Assembly (NCBI GenBank): GCA_031549455.1
Contig: JAVBPT010000059.1
Location: forward strand, 1-25,284
Origin: JAVBPT01 sp031549455
Lineage (GTDB): Bacteria; Bacillota; Clostridia; Lachnospirales; JAKSVV01
Direction of reading: 5' to 3'
Length of the DNA: 25,284 nucleotides
Translations under genes and position numbers: made by a program
In this document: positions 5,852 to 12,448 of the stretch, piece by piece
Position numbering within the stretch: position 1 is the stretch's first letter
Layout: each line of letters starts with the position of its first letter
Notes under the pieces: model-generated
Seen by the model: only the letters and a program-made list of their open reading frames with translations
Told to the model about the DNA's origin: nothing
Databases searched by the model: none

Positions 5852-5876
5852 AAGTAATCCGCGGATTACTTTTTTC
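5852..5876 (+). terminator. Rho-independent terminator before walR
   Basis: AAGTAATCC / GGATTACTT (5852-5860, 5863-5871) forms a perfect stem closed by GC and is followed by a T-run. It separates the DUF1858 transcript from the walR promoter, whose -35 begins one base later. Confidence 0.8.
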
Positions 5877-5904
5877 TTGTATTTTATATAAAATGGTATA
5901 TACT
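5877..5904 (+). promoter_or_regulatory. Promoter of walR-walK
   Basis: TTGTAT (5877-5882), a 16-base spacer and TATACT (5899-5904) lie 20 bases before the walR start codon. It abuts the terminator upstream. I see no WalR box here, so autoregulation is not indicated. Confidence 0.65.
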
Positions 5905-5924
5905 ATAAGGTAAATGGAGAGTGT

Positions 5925-6605
5925 ATGAAAGTACTTGTTGTGGATGATGAGAAAGCCATCGTGGACATTTTGGTTTTTAATCTTAAAAAAGAGGGTTATA
6001 CGTTAGCCACTGCTTATGATGGGGAAGAAGGGCTGAAGAAGGCGCTCAGCGAATCTCCGGATCTGATTCTTTTAGACATCATGATGCCTAAGTTGGACGG
6101 GTTTGAGGTTTGTAAAAGAATACGAGAAAAGAGCAACGTTCCCATTATTATGTTAACCGCTCGTGCGGAAGAAGTGGATAAGGTATTGGGACTTGAATTA
6201 GGAGCGGATGACTACATCACAAAACCGTTTAGTATTCGAGAGTTGATGGCCCGTTGTAAGGCCAACATTCGAAAAATGAAAGGATCCCTTCCAACCTCTT
6301 CTAGTGTGATTACGATTGGCAGAATTTCGATCGATCTAAATATGTATGAAGTCAAGAAAGACAATGAAACCTTAGACCTTACAGTCAGGGAGTTTGAGCT
6401 GTTGAAGTTTTTGATTACCCAAAAAGGACAGGTGTTCTCAAGAGAATCCCTGCTTGAAAAAGTATGGGGATATGAATACTATGGAGATGTAAGAACTGTG
6501 GATGTAACCGTTAGAAGACTCAGGGAAAAGATTGAAGACAATCCAGCGAACCCTATGTATATCGCAACCAAAAGAGGCGTAGGATACTACTTTAAAGGGG
6601 AGTAA
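5925..6605 (+). CDS. walR: Response regulator WalR (OmpR/PhoB family)
   Basis: This 226-residue protein has an N-terminal receiver domain (residues 1-120) with the acidic pair D7-D8, phosphoacceptor D51 in LILLDIMMP, T78 and K100 in ITKPFS. A winged-helix DNA-binding domain of the OmpR/PhoB type follows (about 130-226). The recognition-helix region GDVRTVDVTVRRLREKIEDNP and the ending TKRGVGYYF match WalR (YycF/VicR) more closely than PhoB. WalR controls cell-wall hydrolases and related envelope genes in Bacillota. The adjacent kinase overlaps this operon (1-base gap after the stop). Two genes downstream carry perfect WalR recognition sequences (9271-9287, 9767-9783), which supports the name. 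The usual walHIJ genes do not follow. Confidence 0.9.
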   Translation: MKVLVVDDEKAIVDILVFNLKKEGYTLATAYDGEEGLKKALSESPDLILLDIMMPKLDGFEVCKRIREKSNVPIIMLTARAEEVDKVLGLELGADDYITKPFSIRELMARCKANIRKMKGSLPTSSSVITIGRISIDLNMYEVKKDNETLDLTVREFELLKFLITQKGQVFSRESLLEKVWGYEYYGDVRTVDVTVRRLREKIEDNPANPMYIATKRGVGYYFKGE

Positions 6606-6606
6606 A

Positions 6607-8376
6607 ATGAAGAGCATACAGTGGAAGCTGATCACGATTTATAACATCATCGTACTCATTGTAATGATTATGAGTGGTGTTTTTATATTGTGGCAGCTTG
6701 AGAGTTATGAATATAAAAAGATTCAGGACGATTTAAGAGCAGTAGTGGGCAGTTTTCTTGAGGTAGAATTTCGGGATGAAGAAGAGGAAACCATTATTTA
6801 TACGTTCAAAGAATACCTAACCCGAAACATGTCTTTTTACACAGATAAAAACACACAAATTTATATTTTAGATAAAAATGGTGAGTTCATTTTCTCATCG
6901 GACGAACAAAAACCCAAAGCGTTTGATACATATGCCATCATCTCAGCAGTCAATGGGATCAGTAAGTTTGAAAATATTACAAGTTATGAAAAGGATGATG
7001 TGGCAAGGTCTATGATGGGTTATGCCTATCCAATCATGATTGAGGATAATGTAAAGGTCATTTTATATACAACCACCTATACACAAAACATAGAAGACAC
7101 CCTGTCAAGAGCACGAACCATCATCGCTTTTTCTATTGTGCTTGCGGTGATCTTATCAATTCTTCTGTGGTTCGTCTTTTCGAAGATTTTTACGGAGCCA
7201 ATCAAAAAGCTGACCGTCACAGCCAAAAAGTTTGCAAGAGGGGAGCTATATCAGAATCTGGAGGTAAAATCCAACGATGAAATTGGTCAACTCACCAGAA
7301 CCTTTAACTACATGGCGGTAGAGCTGAATAAGACACTGGCGGATATTTCAAATGAGAAAAATAAGCTGGAAACCGTTTTTGAACATATGAAAGATGGCAT
7401 CATGGCTTTTAATAATGCGGGCTCTTTAATTCATGCCAATAAGGTTGCTTATAAGATTCTCGGAACTCGAAACAAGATTTCAACGATTGAGAAGCTAATG
7501 GAGATTTTGGGAATCGAGATTACAAAAGAGGAGATTTTGGATACCAAAACGAGTCAGATGCGTATGATTGAGATCAAACTGAATCGCAAGATTTTAAATA
7601 TTATCATTGCCACCTATCTAAATGAGAGACTAATTACCGAGGGAATCATTGTGATGATCCAGGACGTAACGGAACAAAGACGATTGGATAACATGCGTAA
7701 AGAGTTTGTGGCCAATGTTTCCCATGAGCTTAGAACTCCTCTCACCACTGTAAAGAGCTATGTGGAGACCCTACTGGAGGGTGAGGTGGAAAATGCAGAT
7801 AACAATAAGAAGTTTTTAAGCATTATTAATACTGAAACGGATCGAATGGTGCATCTTGTACAGGACTTGCTTGAGCTTTCAAGGTTTGATAACAATCAGA
7901 TCAAGTTTACATTTATCATAGATGACCTATATCTTCTGGTCCGAGATGTTTGCAATGCCCAAAAAATTCAGGCCAACATGAAGAACCAAAACCTTGTTGT
8001 TAATGTTCCGGACGAAGAGAAGAATCTTTTGATTGATCCGGATAGGGTGGTGCAGGTTTTAAACAACATATTAAGTAACTCGATTAAGTATAGTGAAGAG
8101 AAGGCTACGATTACAGTGAGCGTAAAGGAAACCGATACAGAGATAGAGATCAGTGTGAAAGATACCGGAATGGGCATTCCAAAAGAGGATCTCTCCCGCG
8201 TTTTTGAACGGTTTTATAGAGTAGATAAGGCAAGATCCAGAGCAATGGGCGGAACAGGGCTTGGGCTTTCGATTGCAAAAGAGATAATGGTGGCCCATGG
8301 AGGAAGCATTCGGCTTGAGAGTGAATATAAGGTAGGAACCACCGTCTATTTGAAATTTCCAAAAGGAGAAAGATAA
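6607..8376 (+). CDS. walK: Sensor histidine kinase WalK
   Basis: The 589-residue kinase has the WalK layout. TM1 is at about residues 10-30, then an extracytoplasmic sensor domain (about 31-165) and TM2 (about 168-190). A HAMP domain follows (about 190-245), then a PAS domain (about 250-350), then HisKA with the phosphoacceptor H373 in NVSHELRTP. The HATPase domain has an N-box (NNILSNSIKYS), a G1 box (DTGMGIP), FERFYRVDKARSR and a G2 box (GGTGLGLSIAKE). The FYRVDKARSR motif is characteristic of the WalK/PhoR group. It would phosphorylate WalR in response to the state of the cell wall. It is translated directly behind walR, and its stop codon overlaps the next start (TAATG). Confidence 0.9.
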   Translation: MKSIQWKLITIYNIIVLIVMIMSGVFILWQLESYEYKKIQDDLRAVVGSFLEVEFRDEEEETIIYTFKEYLTRNMSFYTDKNTQIYILDKNGEFIFSSDEQKPKAFDTYAIISAVNGISKFENITSYEKDDVARSMMGYAYPIMIEDNVKVILYTTTYTQNIEDTLSRARTIIAFSIVLAVILSILLWFVFSKIFTEPIKKLTVTAKKFARGELYQNLEVKSNDEIGQLTRTFNYMAVELNKTLADISNEKNKLETVFEHMKDGIMAFNNAGSLIHANKVAYKILGTRNKISTIEKLMEILGIEITKEEILDTKTSQMRMIEIKLNRKILNIIIATYLNERLITEGIIVMIQDVTEQRRLDNMRKEFVANVSHELRTPLTTVKSYVETLLEGEVENADNNKKFLSIINTETDRMVHLVQDLLELSRFDNNQIKFTFIIDDLYLLVRDVCNAQKIQANMKNQNLVVNVPDEEKNLLIDPDRVVQVLNNILSNSIKYSEEKATITVSVKETDTEIEISVKDTGMGIPKEDLSRVFERFYRVDKARSRAMGGTGLGLSIAKEIMVAHGGSIRLESEYKVGTTVYLKFPKGER

Positions 8377-9167
8377 TGAGAGAACTTGCGATGGTCATTA
8401 GCAATCATACAGAGGTTCCAATAAAAGAGATGATCCAAACCATTTCTTTGGCGGGGTTTCGAAACGTTTTTATTCAATGGTACAACAAGGATTGGGTGGT
8501 TTCGGAGCAGGAACAGCTAGACTATGCAAGGACGTTAGGGCTAGAGGTCATTTTTGCCCACCTTGGATACCAGGAGATTAACCGGATTTGGGAGGAAGGA
8601 GAAGCAGGGGATCATCTGGTAGAGTGCTACCGAAAAGAGTTGGATCAGTGTTTCAAAAATCATATCAAAACGGTGATCCTTCATTTAACCACGTCTCGTG
8701 TCGCACCACTTTACAATGAACTTGGGCTTTTGAGAATTCAAAGGATAACGGATTATGCAAAAGAAAAGGGCATGCGGATTGCTTTTGAAAACACAAGAAA
8801 GAAAGGCTACTTAGAATATGTGTTAAAGCACATAGAAGGAGACCATGTTGGCGTTTGCTATGATGCGGGACATGACCATGCCCACTTTGAGGATGGCTTT
8901 GATTTTCAAGCCTTTCAGAATCGTATTTTTGAAGTGCATCTGCATGACAATGACGCCTCAGGTGATCAACATCTCATTCCATTTGATGGTTCAATTCATT
9001 GGGAACGAGTAATTCAAAATTTAAAGGCAAGCGGGTACACGGGGGCCGTTACGCTAGAGTGTGTTTATAGAAAAGACTATGGGAACATGAGTCCCTTGGC
9101 TTTTTATAAAAAGTGTTATGAGGCCGGAGAAAAGCTAGTTAGAATGTTTGATGAGGAGAGACTGTGA
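8376..9167 (+). CDS. Sugar phosphate isomerase/epimerase family (AP-endonuclease-2 TIM barrel)
   Basis: The 263-residue protein is a xylose-isomerase-like TIM barrel (AP_endonuc_2 family). Candidate metal ligands sit at the expected strand ends: H62, H103, E138 in AFENT, D163 and H166 in CYDAGHDHAH, H188/H190 in VHLHDND, H199, and E228 in TLECV. The family includes sugar isomerases, epimerases and endonuclease IV; the exact substrate is open. Length is normal. Its ATG shares one base with the walK stop codon, so it is translationally coupled to the kinase. A place in the walRK operon usually held by walH is unusual for this fold and hints at a role in cell-wall sugar or inositol metabolism, but that is inference. 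Confidence 0.85.
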   Translation: MRELAMVISNHTEVPIKEMIQTISLAGFRNVFIQWYNKDWVVSEQEQLDYARTLGLEVIFAHLGYQEINRIWEEGEAGDHLVECYRKELDQCFKNHIKTVILHLTTSRVAPLYNELGLLRIQRITDYAKEKGMRIAFENTRKKGYLEYVLKHIEGDHVGVCYDAGHDHAHFEDGFDFQAFQNRIFEVHLHDNDASGDQHLIPFDGSIHWERVIQNLKASGYTGAVTLECVYRKDYGNMSPLAFYKKCYEAGEKLVRMFDEERL

Positions 9168-9270
9168 AATAAACCCACCTCAGGGAATGGATGAAAGGGC
9201 AGGAGGGTAAGACGTATCGCTTTCTAGAGGGAACAGAACGTTATAAATTGTAGAGTAACTTTAACCGCTT

Positions 9271-9287
9271 TGTAATGGAATTGTAAC
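9271..9287 (+). promoter_or_regulatory. WalR box 1
   Basis: TGTAAT-GGAAT-TGTAAC fits the established WalR site TGTWAH-N5-TGTWAH with no mismatch. It ends 10 bases upstream of the -10 hexamer TATAAT (9298-9303). It therefore occupies the -35 region, where no TTGACA-like hexamer is present. WalR could activate by replacing the -35 contact, or repress. Confidence 0.75.
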
Positions 9288-9297
9288 ACAAACCTGC

Positions 9298-9303
9298 TAT
9301 AAT
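9298..9303 (+). promoter_or_regulatory. -10 element of the 9324 gene
   Basis: A perfect TATAAT lies 20 bases before the ATG. The bases at the -35 distance (9275-9280) do not resemble TTGACA and fall inside WalR box 1, which suggests activator dependence. Confidence 0.7.
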
Positions 9304-9323
9304 AGTACCAAAAGGTGATATCT

Positions 9324-9746
9324 ATGAGTAAAAAACTGTACATATTTTTGGTGTTCTTTCTTTTGTTCTTTACAGTAAATACATATGCAGCTGAAGAAAT
9401 GGTAACGGTTGTCTCAGGCTTTGAAAAGAGCTATGAGGTTACTTTTGATACCCTTCGCGTGGTTTCAGGAACCGCCAAAGAGGGAACCAAAGTAATCGTA
9501 AGGCAATCACTGGTTCTCTTGGACGGTACAAAGAGCCTTCAGAAGGTAACCATTTATACCATCGGAAAAACGGAGAGTTTTACAGATGTCATAAAACTTT
9601 TAGTCGGCCTAAATGAGATTGAAATCACTGGGGAGAATGGTGAAAAGAAGCAGATCGATGTTTACTGTATTCGCAAGAAAGACGAGAAGATCCTGGAAAA
9701 GCTCAACACGGTGTCTGAGATATTCAATCCTTCTAAAGCCAAGTAG
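9324..9746 (+). CDS. Small exported protein of unknown function, probable WalR target
   Basis: I choose the ATG at 9324 (140 residues), because AAGGTG at 9312-9317 is the ribosome binding site; a GTG at 9315 would lie inside it. The protein starts with a signal peptide (residues 1 to about 22, ending NTYA before AEE). The mature part of about 118 residues is rich in beta strands (EKSYEVTFDTLRVVSGTAKEG, KVIVRQSLVLL, GLNEIEITGENG). That reads like one Ig-like or bacterial surface beta-sandwich domain, followed by a charged helical tail. There are no catalytic motifs I recognise. A perfect WalR box covers its promoter, so it probably belongs to the cell-wall homeostasis regulon, for instance as a binding or inhibitory protein acting with the transglycosylase encoded next. 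Confidence 0.8.
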   Translation: MSKKLYIFLVFFLLFFTVNTYAAEEMVTVVSGFEKSYEVTFDTLRVVSGTAKEGTKVIVRQSLVLLDGTKSLQKVTIYTIGKTESFTDVIKLLVGLNEIEITGENGEKKQIDVYCIRKKDEKILEKLNTVSEIFNPSKAK

Positions 9747-9766
9747 ATGAAAACTTTGTCTGAAAT

Positions 9767-9783
9767 TGTTACAAAATTGTTAA
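9767..9783 (+). promoter_or_regulatory. WalR box 2
   Basis: TGTTAC-AAAAT-TGTTAA fits the WalR site TGTWAH-N5-TGTWAH exactly. It lies 18 bases upstream of a -35 hexamer, the position of a classical upstream activator site. Confidence 0.75.
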
Positions 9784-9801
9784 GAAATGTTTAAAAAACT
9801 A

Positions 9802-9830
9802 TTTACAAAATTAAAAAAATATGTTATACT
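9802..9830 (+). promoter_or_regulatory. Sigma-A promoter of the transglycosylase gene
   Basis: TTTACA (9802-9807), a 17-base spacer and TATACT (9825-9830). The start of transcription should be near 9837, which rules out the in-frame ATG at 9821 as a start codon. Confidence 0.8.
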
Positions 9831-9850
9831 TTGTATTAGGCTTAAAAAAA

Positions 9851-9865
9851 GTACATACAATGTAC
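9851..9865 (+). repeat. Inverted repeat in the 5' leader
   Basis: GTACAT-ACA-ATGTAC is a perfect 6-bp inverted repeat with a 3-base centre. It lies in the untranslated leader of the transglycosylase gene, 15 bases before the ribosome binding site. It could be an RNA hairpin or a protein site. Confidence 0.5.
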
Positions 9866-9898
9866 TGTAAAAAACAAAGTAGGAGGAACTATTTTTTT

Positions 9899-10543
9899 AT
9901 GTTAGAATATCCCAAGCAGAGAATCTTATGCTTCGTAATCGTCTTTTTACTGATTTTTAAATCAGATATTGTGGCGGAAGATAAGGTGATCGGAACAAAG
10001 GTCCTTATACCGACTTTTGATTCAGAAGATAAAGAAAATACAACCAAAGTATTAATTCCGTTTTTCGAAATGCCTACATATGAAGTGCTGAACCAAACAA
10101 CCGTCTCTTTATCCAAGAGAGTAGCTGGTACAGATAAATGGAATGAGTTGATTCAAAAAGTTTCAGAAGAAGAGGGAATTGACCCGATTTTCGTGAAATG
10201 TATTATGACGCTGGAATCGTCAGGATATGAAAAGACGATTAACTATAATACCAATGGTACAGCGGACTATGGCCTTATGCAGGTGAATAGTAGCTGGACC
10301 GGGCAGTTCGACTTTAACAGGATGTTAAGTGACTATGAGTATGCTATCCGCTCAGGTATACAAGTGATAAAATGCAAAATTGATGCATGTGTTCGTGCAA
10401 ATCATGAGCCGACTGTATTTGAGGTTGCATGGAGATACAATGGATACAATGAAACGGGCAGACGGTACGCACTTAAATTTAGTCAATTATATGAAGATTT
10501 AAGTAAAAAAACAAGCAATGAGATAGTTGAAATTAAAAAATAA
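9899..10543 (+). CDS. Exported lytic transglycosylase (SLT/lysozyme-like), probable WalR target
   Basis: I place the start at ATG 9899 (214 residues), because AGGAGG lies at 9881-9886 and the longer frame would begin inside the promoter. A hydrophobic segment (residues 8 to about 22) is a signal peptide or anchor. After a linker of about 50 residues comes a transglycosylase SLT domain (about 75-205). It has the catalytic glutamate E106 in MTLESSGY, then ADYGLMQVN and AWRYNGY, the three standard motifs of the family. It would cleave peptidoglycan between MurNAc and GlcNAc outside the cell. WalR box 2 stands upstream, in line with known control of wall hydrolases by WalR. A terminator follows. 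Confidence 0.9.
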   Translation: MLEYPKQRILCFVIVFLLIFKSDIVAEDKVIGTKVLIPTFDSEDKENTTKVLIPFFEMPTYEVLNQTTVSLSKRVAGTDKWNELIQKVSEEEGIDPIFVKCIMTLESSGYEKTINYNTNGTADYGLMQVNSSWTGQFDFNRMLSDYEYAIRSGIQVIKCKIDACVRANHEPTVFEVAWRYNGYNETGRRYALKFSQLYEDLSKKTSNEIVEIKK

Positions 10544-10554
10544 TAGTATATAGT

Positions 10555-10582
10555 AAAAAGTGTGAAAACACTTTTTATTTTT
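10555..10582 (+). terminator. Rho-independent terminator of the transglycosylase gene
   Basis: AAAAAGTG (10555-10562) pairs perfectly with CACTTTTT (10569-10576) across a 6-base loop, followed by more T. It ends 22 bases before the next start codon, so the EAL gene may get its transcription mainly by read-through; no separate promoter is evident. Confidence 0.85.
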
Positions 10583-10597
10583 CTATAGGAGAGTTTT

Positions 10598-12313
10598 GTG
10601 AGAAAAAGTAGGTTGGAAAATAGACTCACAAAGATAGTCATTGTGATTATCTTTATTATTATTGCGATTTTAATCGCGGAGCTCGCGTATCTCTATGCAT
10701 CTTATAAAGATGCGGAGAAGCGAATCAACGAAAACGCGGAGAATGAGCTCAGATATATCTGTCTCACACTGGAAAACAACATGCAGGGCACCTCTCTTCC
10801 CAACTTTATTCGGGAGGAGATCAATTCAAAGGTGGAAGAGATCAAAATTATAAAAGAAAATAAGTATCCTTTAAATCGAATTCTAAAAGAAAAGAACAAT
10901 ATCTACTTTCTCTATGCGTTAAAAGACACAGAGGAGTTTTTTCTGATTAAACTAAAAAACAATGTTTACCTTGATCAGTTTGATGGAATTAGTGGATTAT
11001 ATCAGGCTTCTATTGCGAGCCTACTTCTGATCACCATCACCATCAGCGTTCTTGCAATCTCAATCATTGGGTATTTAACGTATAAAGATTTTACCACAGG
11101 CACCTATAACAGAAGATATTATAAATATCTCATCATGAGAAATAAACACTTTATTAATGATAATCCGGGCGTATTTCTAATGGTGAACATTGAAGACATC
11201 TATAAAATGATGGACAATGAGGAAGAGAAGCCAAAAGAAGACCTGAGGCTTTTAGTGGCGAGTGAGATCAGAAGACTCATCTCGGAGAAAAGTGTCATCA
11301 TTCACTTTAAAGACAACACCTTCCTAATCTACATCCCTTCAAAGAGAGGAGATGTGGCAGAACTGATCACCTATATTACAGAGACAATTAATGAACGTTT
11401 GAAAAAAAATGAGGATACAACAGATGTGTACATTATTACGGTGGCAGTTGAGTATCCGGTGGATTCGGATAACCTCAAATCCATTATTCGAAATCTAAAC
11501 TATTGCATCCGTTTGGTGCGTGAAAAGGGAAACCGTGACAAATGGATGATTTATAACAAAAAGATTGTGGAGCATCACGAAGAGGTACAGGAATACAAGA
11601 ACAAGGTGATGGACATCCTTGAAAACAGAAAAATATTCATCGTATTTCAGCCAATTGTGAAGGTCTCAAACGGCGAGATTTTGGGATTTGAGGCTTTAAG
11701 CAGGGTGGAGAGTGAGGACATCGGGATCTCTTCTCTTCTTGCACTCACCGATGAGATGAACCTTAGCCCAAAACTCGAGTGGATTATCATTCGAAAGGTA
11801 TTTGAGAAGATTGAAAAGAATAAAGAAATCCTAAAAGATAAAATCATTTTTATCAACACCTCTGCAAAGGTGGATTATACACAGGAAGAGGTGCGAGAAT
11901 TCAACCTGATTAGGGGAAACACACCGATTGCACTAGAAATCACCGAATATTTTGAAATCGAGGTGGATAAGATCGAGACCAAAATCAAAAAAATGCGTGG
12001 AGAAAATACGCTGATTGTGCTGGATGACTTTGGGGCGGGCTACTCGAATGAGGTGGCGCTTTTGCAAGTCGTTCCAGATATCGTAAAGATCGACATTGAG
12101 CTGATTCGAAATATTGATAAGGATTTTAAAAAGCAGGATTTGGTGCGTAATTTGGTGGATTATGCGAAGAAGCATAAGATTCGAACGGTGGCGGAAGGTG
12201 TCGAAACCAGGTATGAACTAGACACCATTAAGTGGTTGCAGATCGACTATGTTCAAGGCTACTTCTTTGATAAACCAAGGGAAGAGATTATTATAAGAGA
12301 ATATGAAATATAA
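10598..12313 (+). CDS. Membrane EAL phosphodiesterase with degenerate GGDEF domain
   Basis: The 571-residue protein starts at GTG behind AGGAGA. TM1 is at about residues 12-34, an extracytoplasmic region of about 100 residues follows, and TM2 is at about 138-162. A GGDEF-like domain (about 165-310) keeps the entry motif FTTGTYNRRYY. Where GGDEF should stand it reads FKDNTFLIY, so diguanylate cyclase activity is not expected. The EAL domain (about 325-565) looks intact: E365-A-L, N of FINTS, E of EITEYFE, D476-D477 in DDFGAGY, K of VKIDI, E of AEGVET and Q of VQGYFFDKP. It should therefore hydrolyse cyclic di-GMP, with the degenerate domain perhaps binding GTP as a regulator. Neighbours suggest a link to envelope or surface behaviour. 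Confidence 0.88.
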   Translation: MRKSRLENRLTKIVIVIIFIIIAILIAELAYLYASYKDAEKRINENAENELRYICLTLENNMQGTSLPNFIREEINSKVEEIKIIKENKYPLNRILKEKNNIYFLYALKDTEEFFLIKLKNNVYLDQFDGISGLYQASIASLLLITITISVLAISIIGYLTYKDFTTGTYNRRYYKYLIMRNKHFINDNPGVFLMVNIEDIYKMMDNEEEKPKEDLRLLVASEIRRLISEKSVIIHFKDNTFLIYIPSKRGDVAELITYITETINERLKKNEDTTDVYIITVAVEYPVDSDNLKSIIRNLNYCIRLVREKGNRDKWMIYNKKIVEHHEEVQEYKNKVMDILENRKIFIVFQPIVKVSNGEILGFEALSRVESEDIGISSLLALTDEMNLSPKLEWIIIRKVFEKIEKNKEILKDKIIFINTSAKVDYTQEEVREFNLIRGNTPIALEITEYFEIEVDKIETKIKKMRGENTLIVLDDFGAGYSNEVALLQVVPDIVKIDIELIRNIDKDFKKQDLVRNLVDYAKKHKIRTVAEGVETRYELDTIKWLQIDYVQGYFFDKPREEIIIREYEI

Positions 12314-12366
12314 TGAAACTTATCCACAATCTGTAAGTTTAGTAATTAAATACAAGCACATTTTTC

Positions 12367-12394
12367 TTGCTTATTTTCATACATTTGATATAAT
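12367..12394 (+). promoter_or_regulatory. Promoter of pcrA
   Basis: TTGCTT (12367-12372), a 16-base spacer and TATAAT (12389-12394) lie 54 bases before the chosen pcrA start. It probably drives the whole run pcrA to the prepilin peptidase gene. Confidence 0.65.
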
Positions 12395-12448
12395 AACATC
12401 TGAAAAGTCGCAATACAAATGGAATACAAGATAGAAAGGGTGAAGATT

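Noticed and set aside
9189..9251. Short frame ATG AAA GGG ... encoding about 20 residues (with GKTYRFLEGTERYKL) between the TIM-barrel gene and WalR box 1
   Set aside because: It has no good ribosome binding site and no family I recognise. It may be a gene remnant, but there is too little to support a feature.
12320..12328. TTATCCACA, a perfect DnaA box, just upstream of the pcrA promoter
   Set aside because: A single 9-base match is expected by chance about once in a window of this size. There are no other boxes or AT-rich unwinding element nearby.
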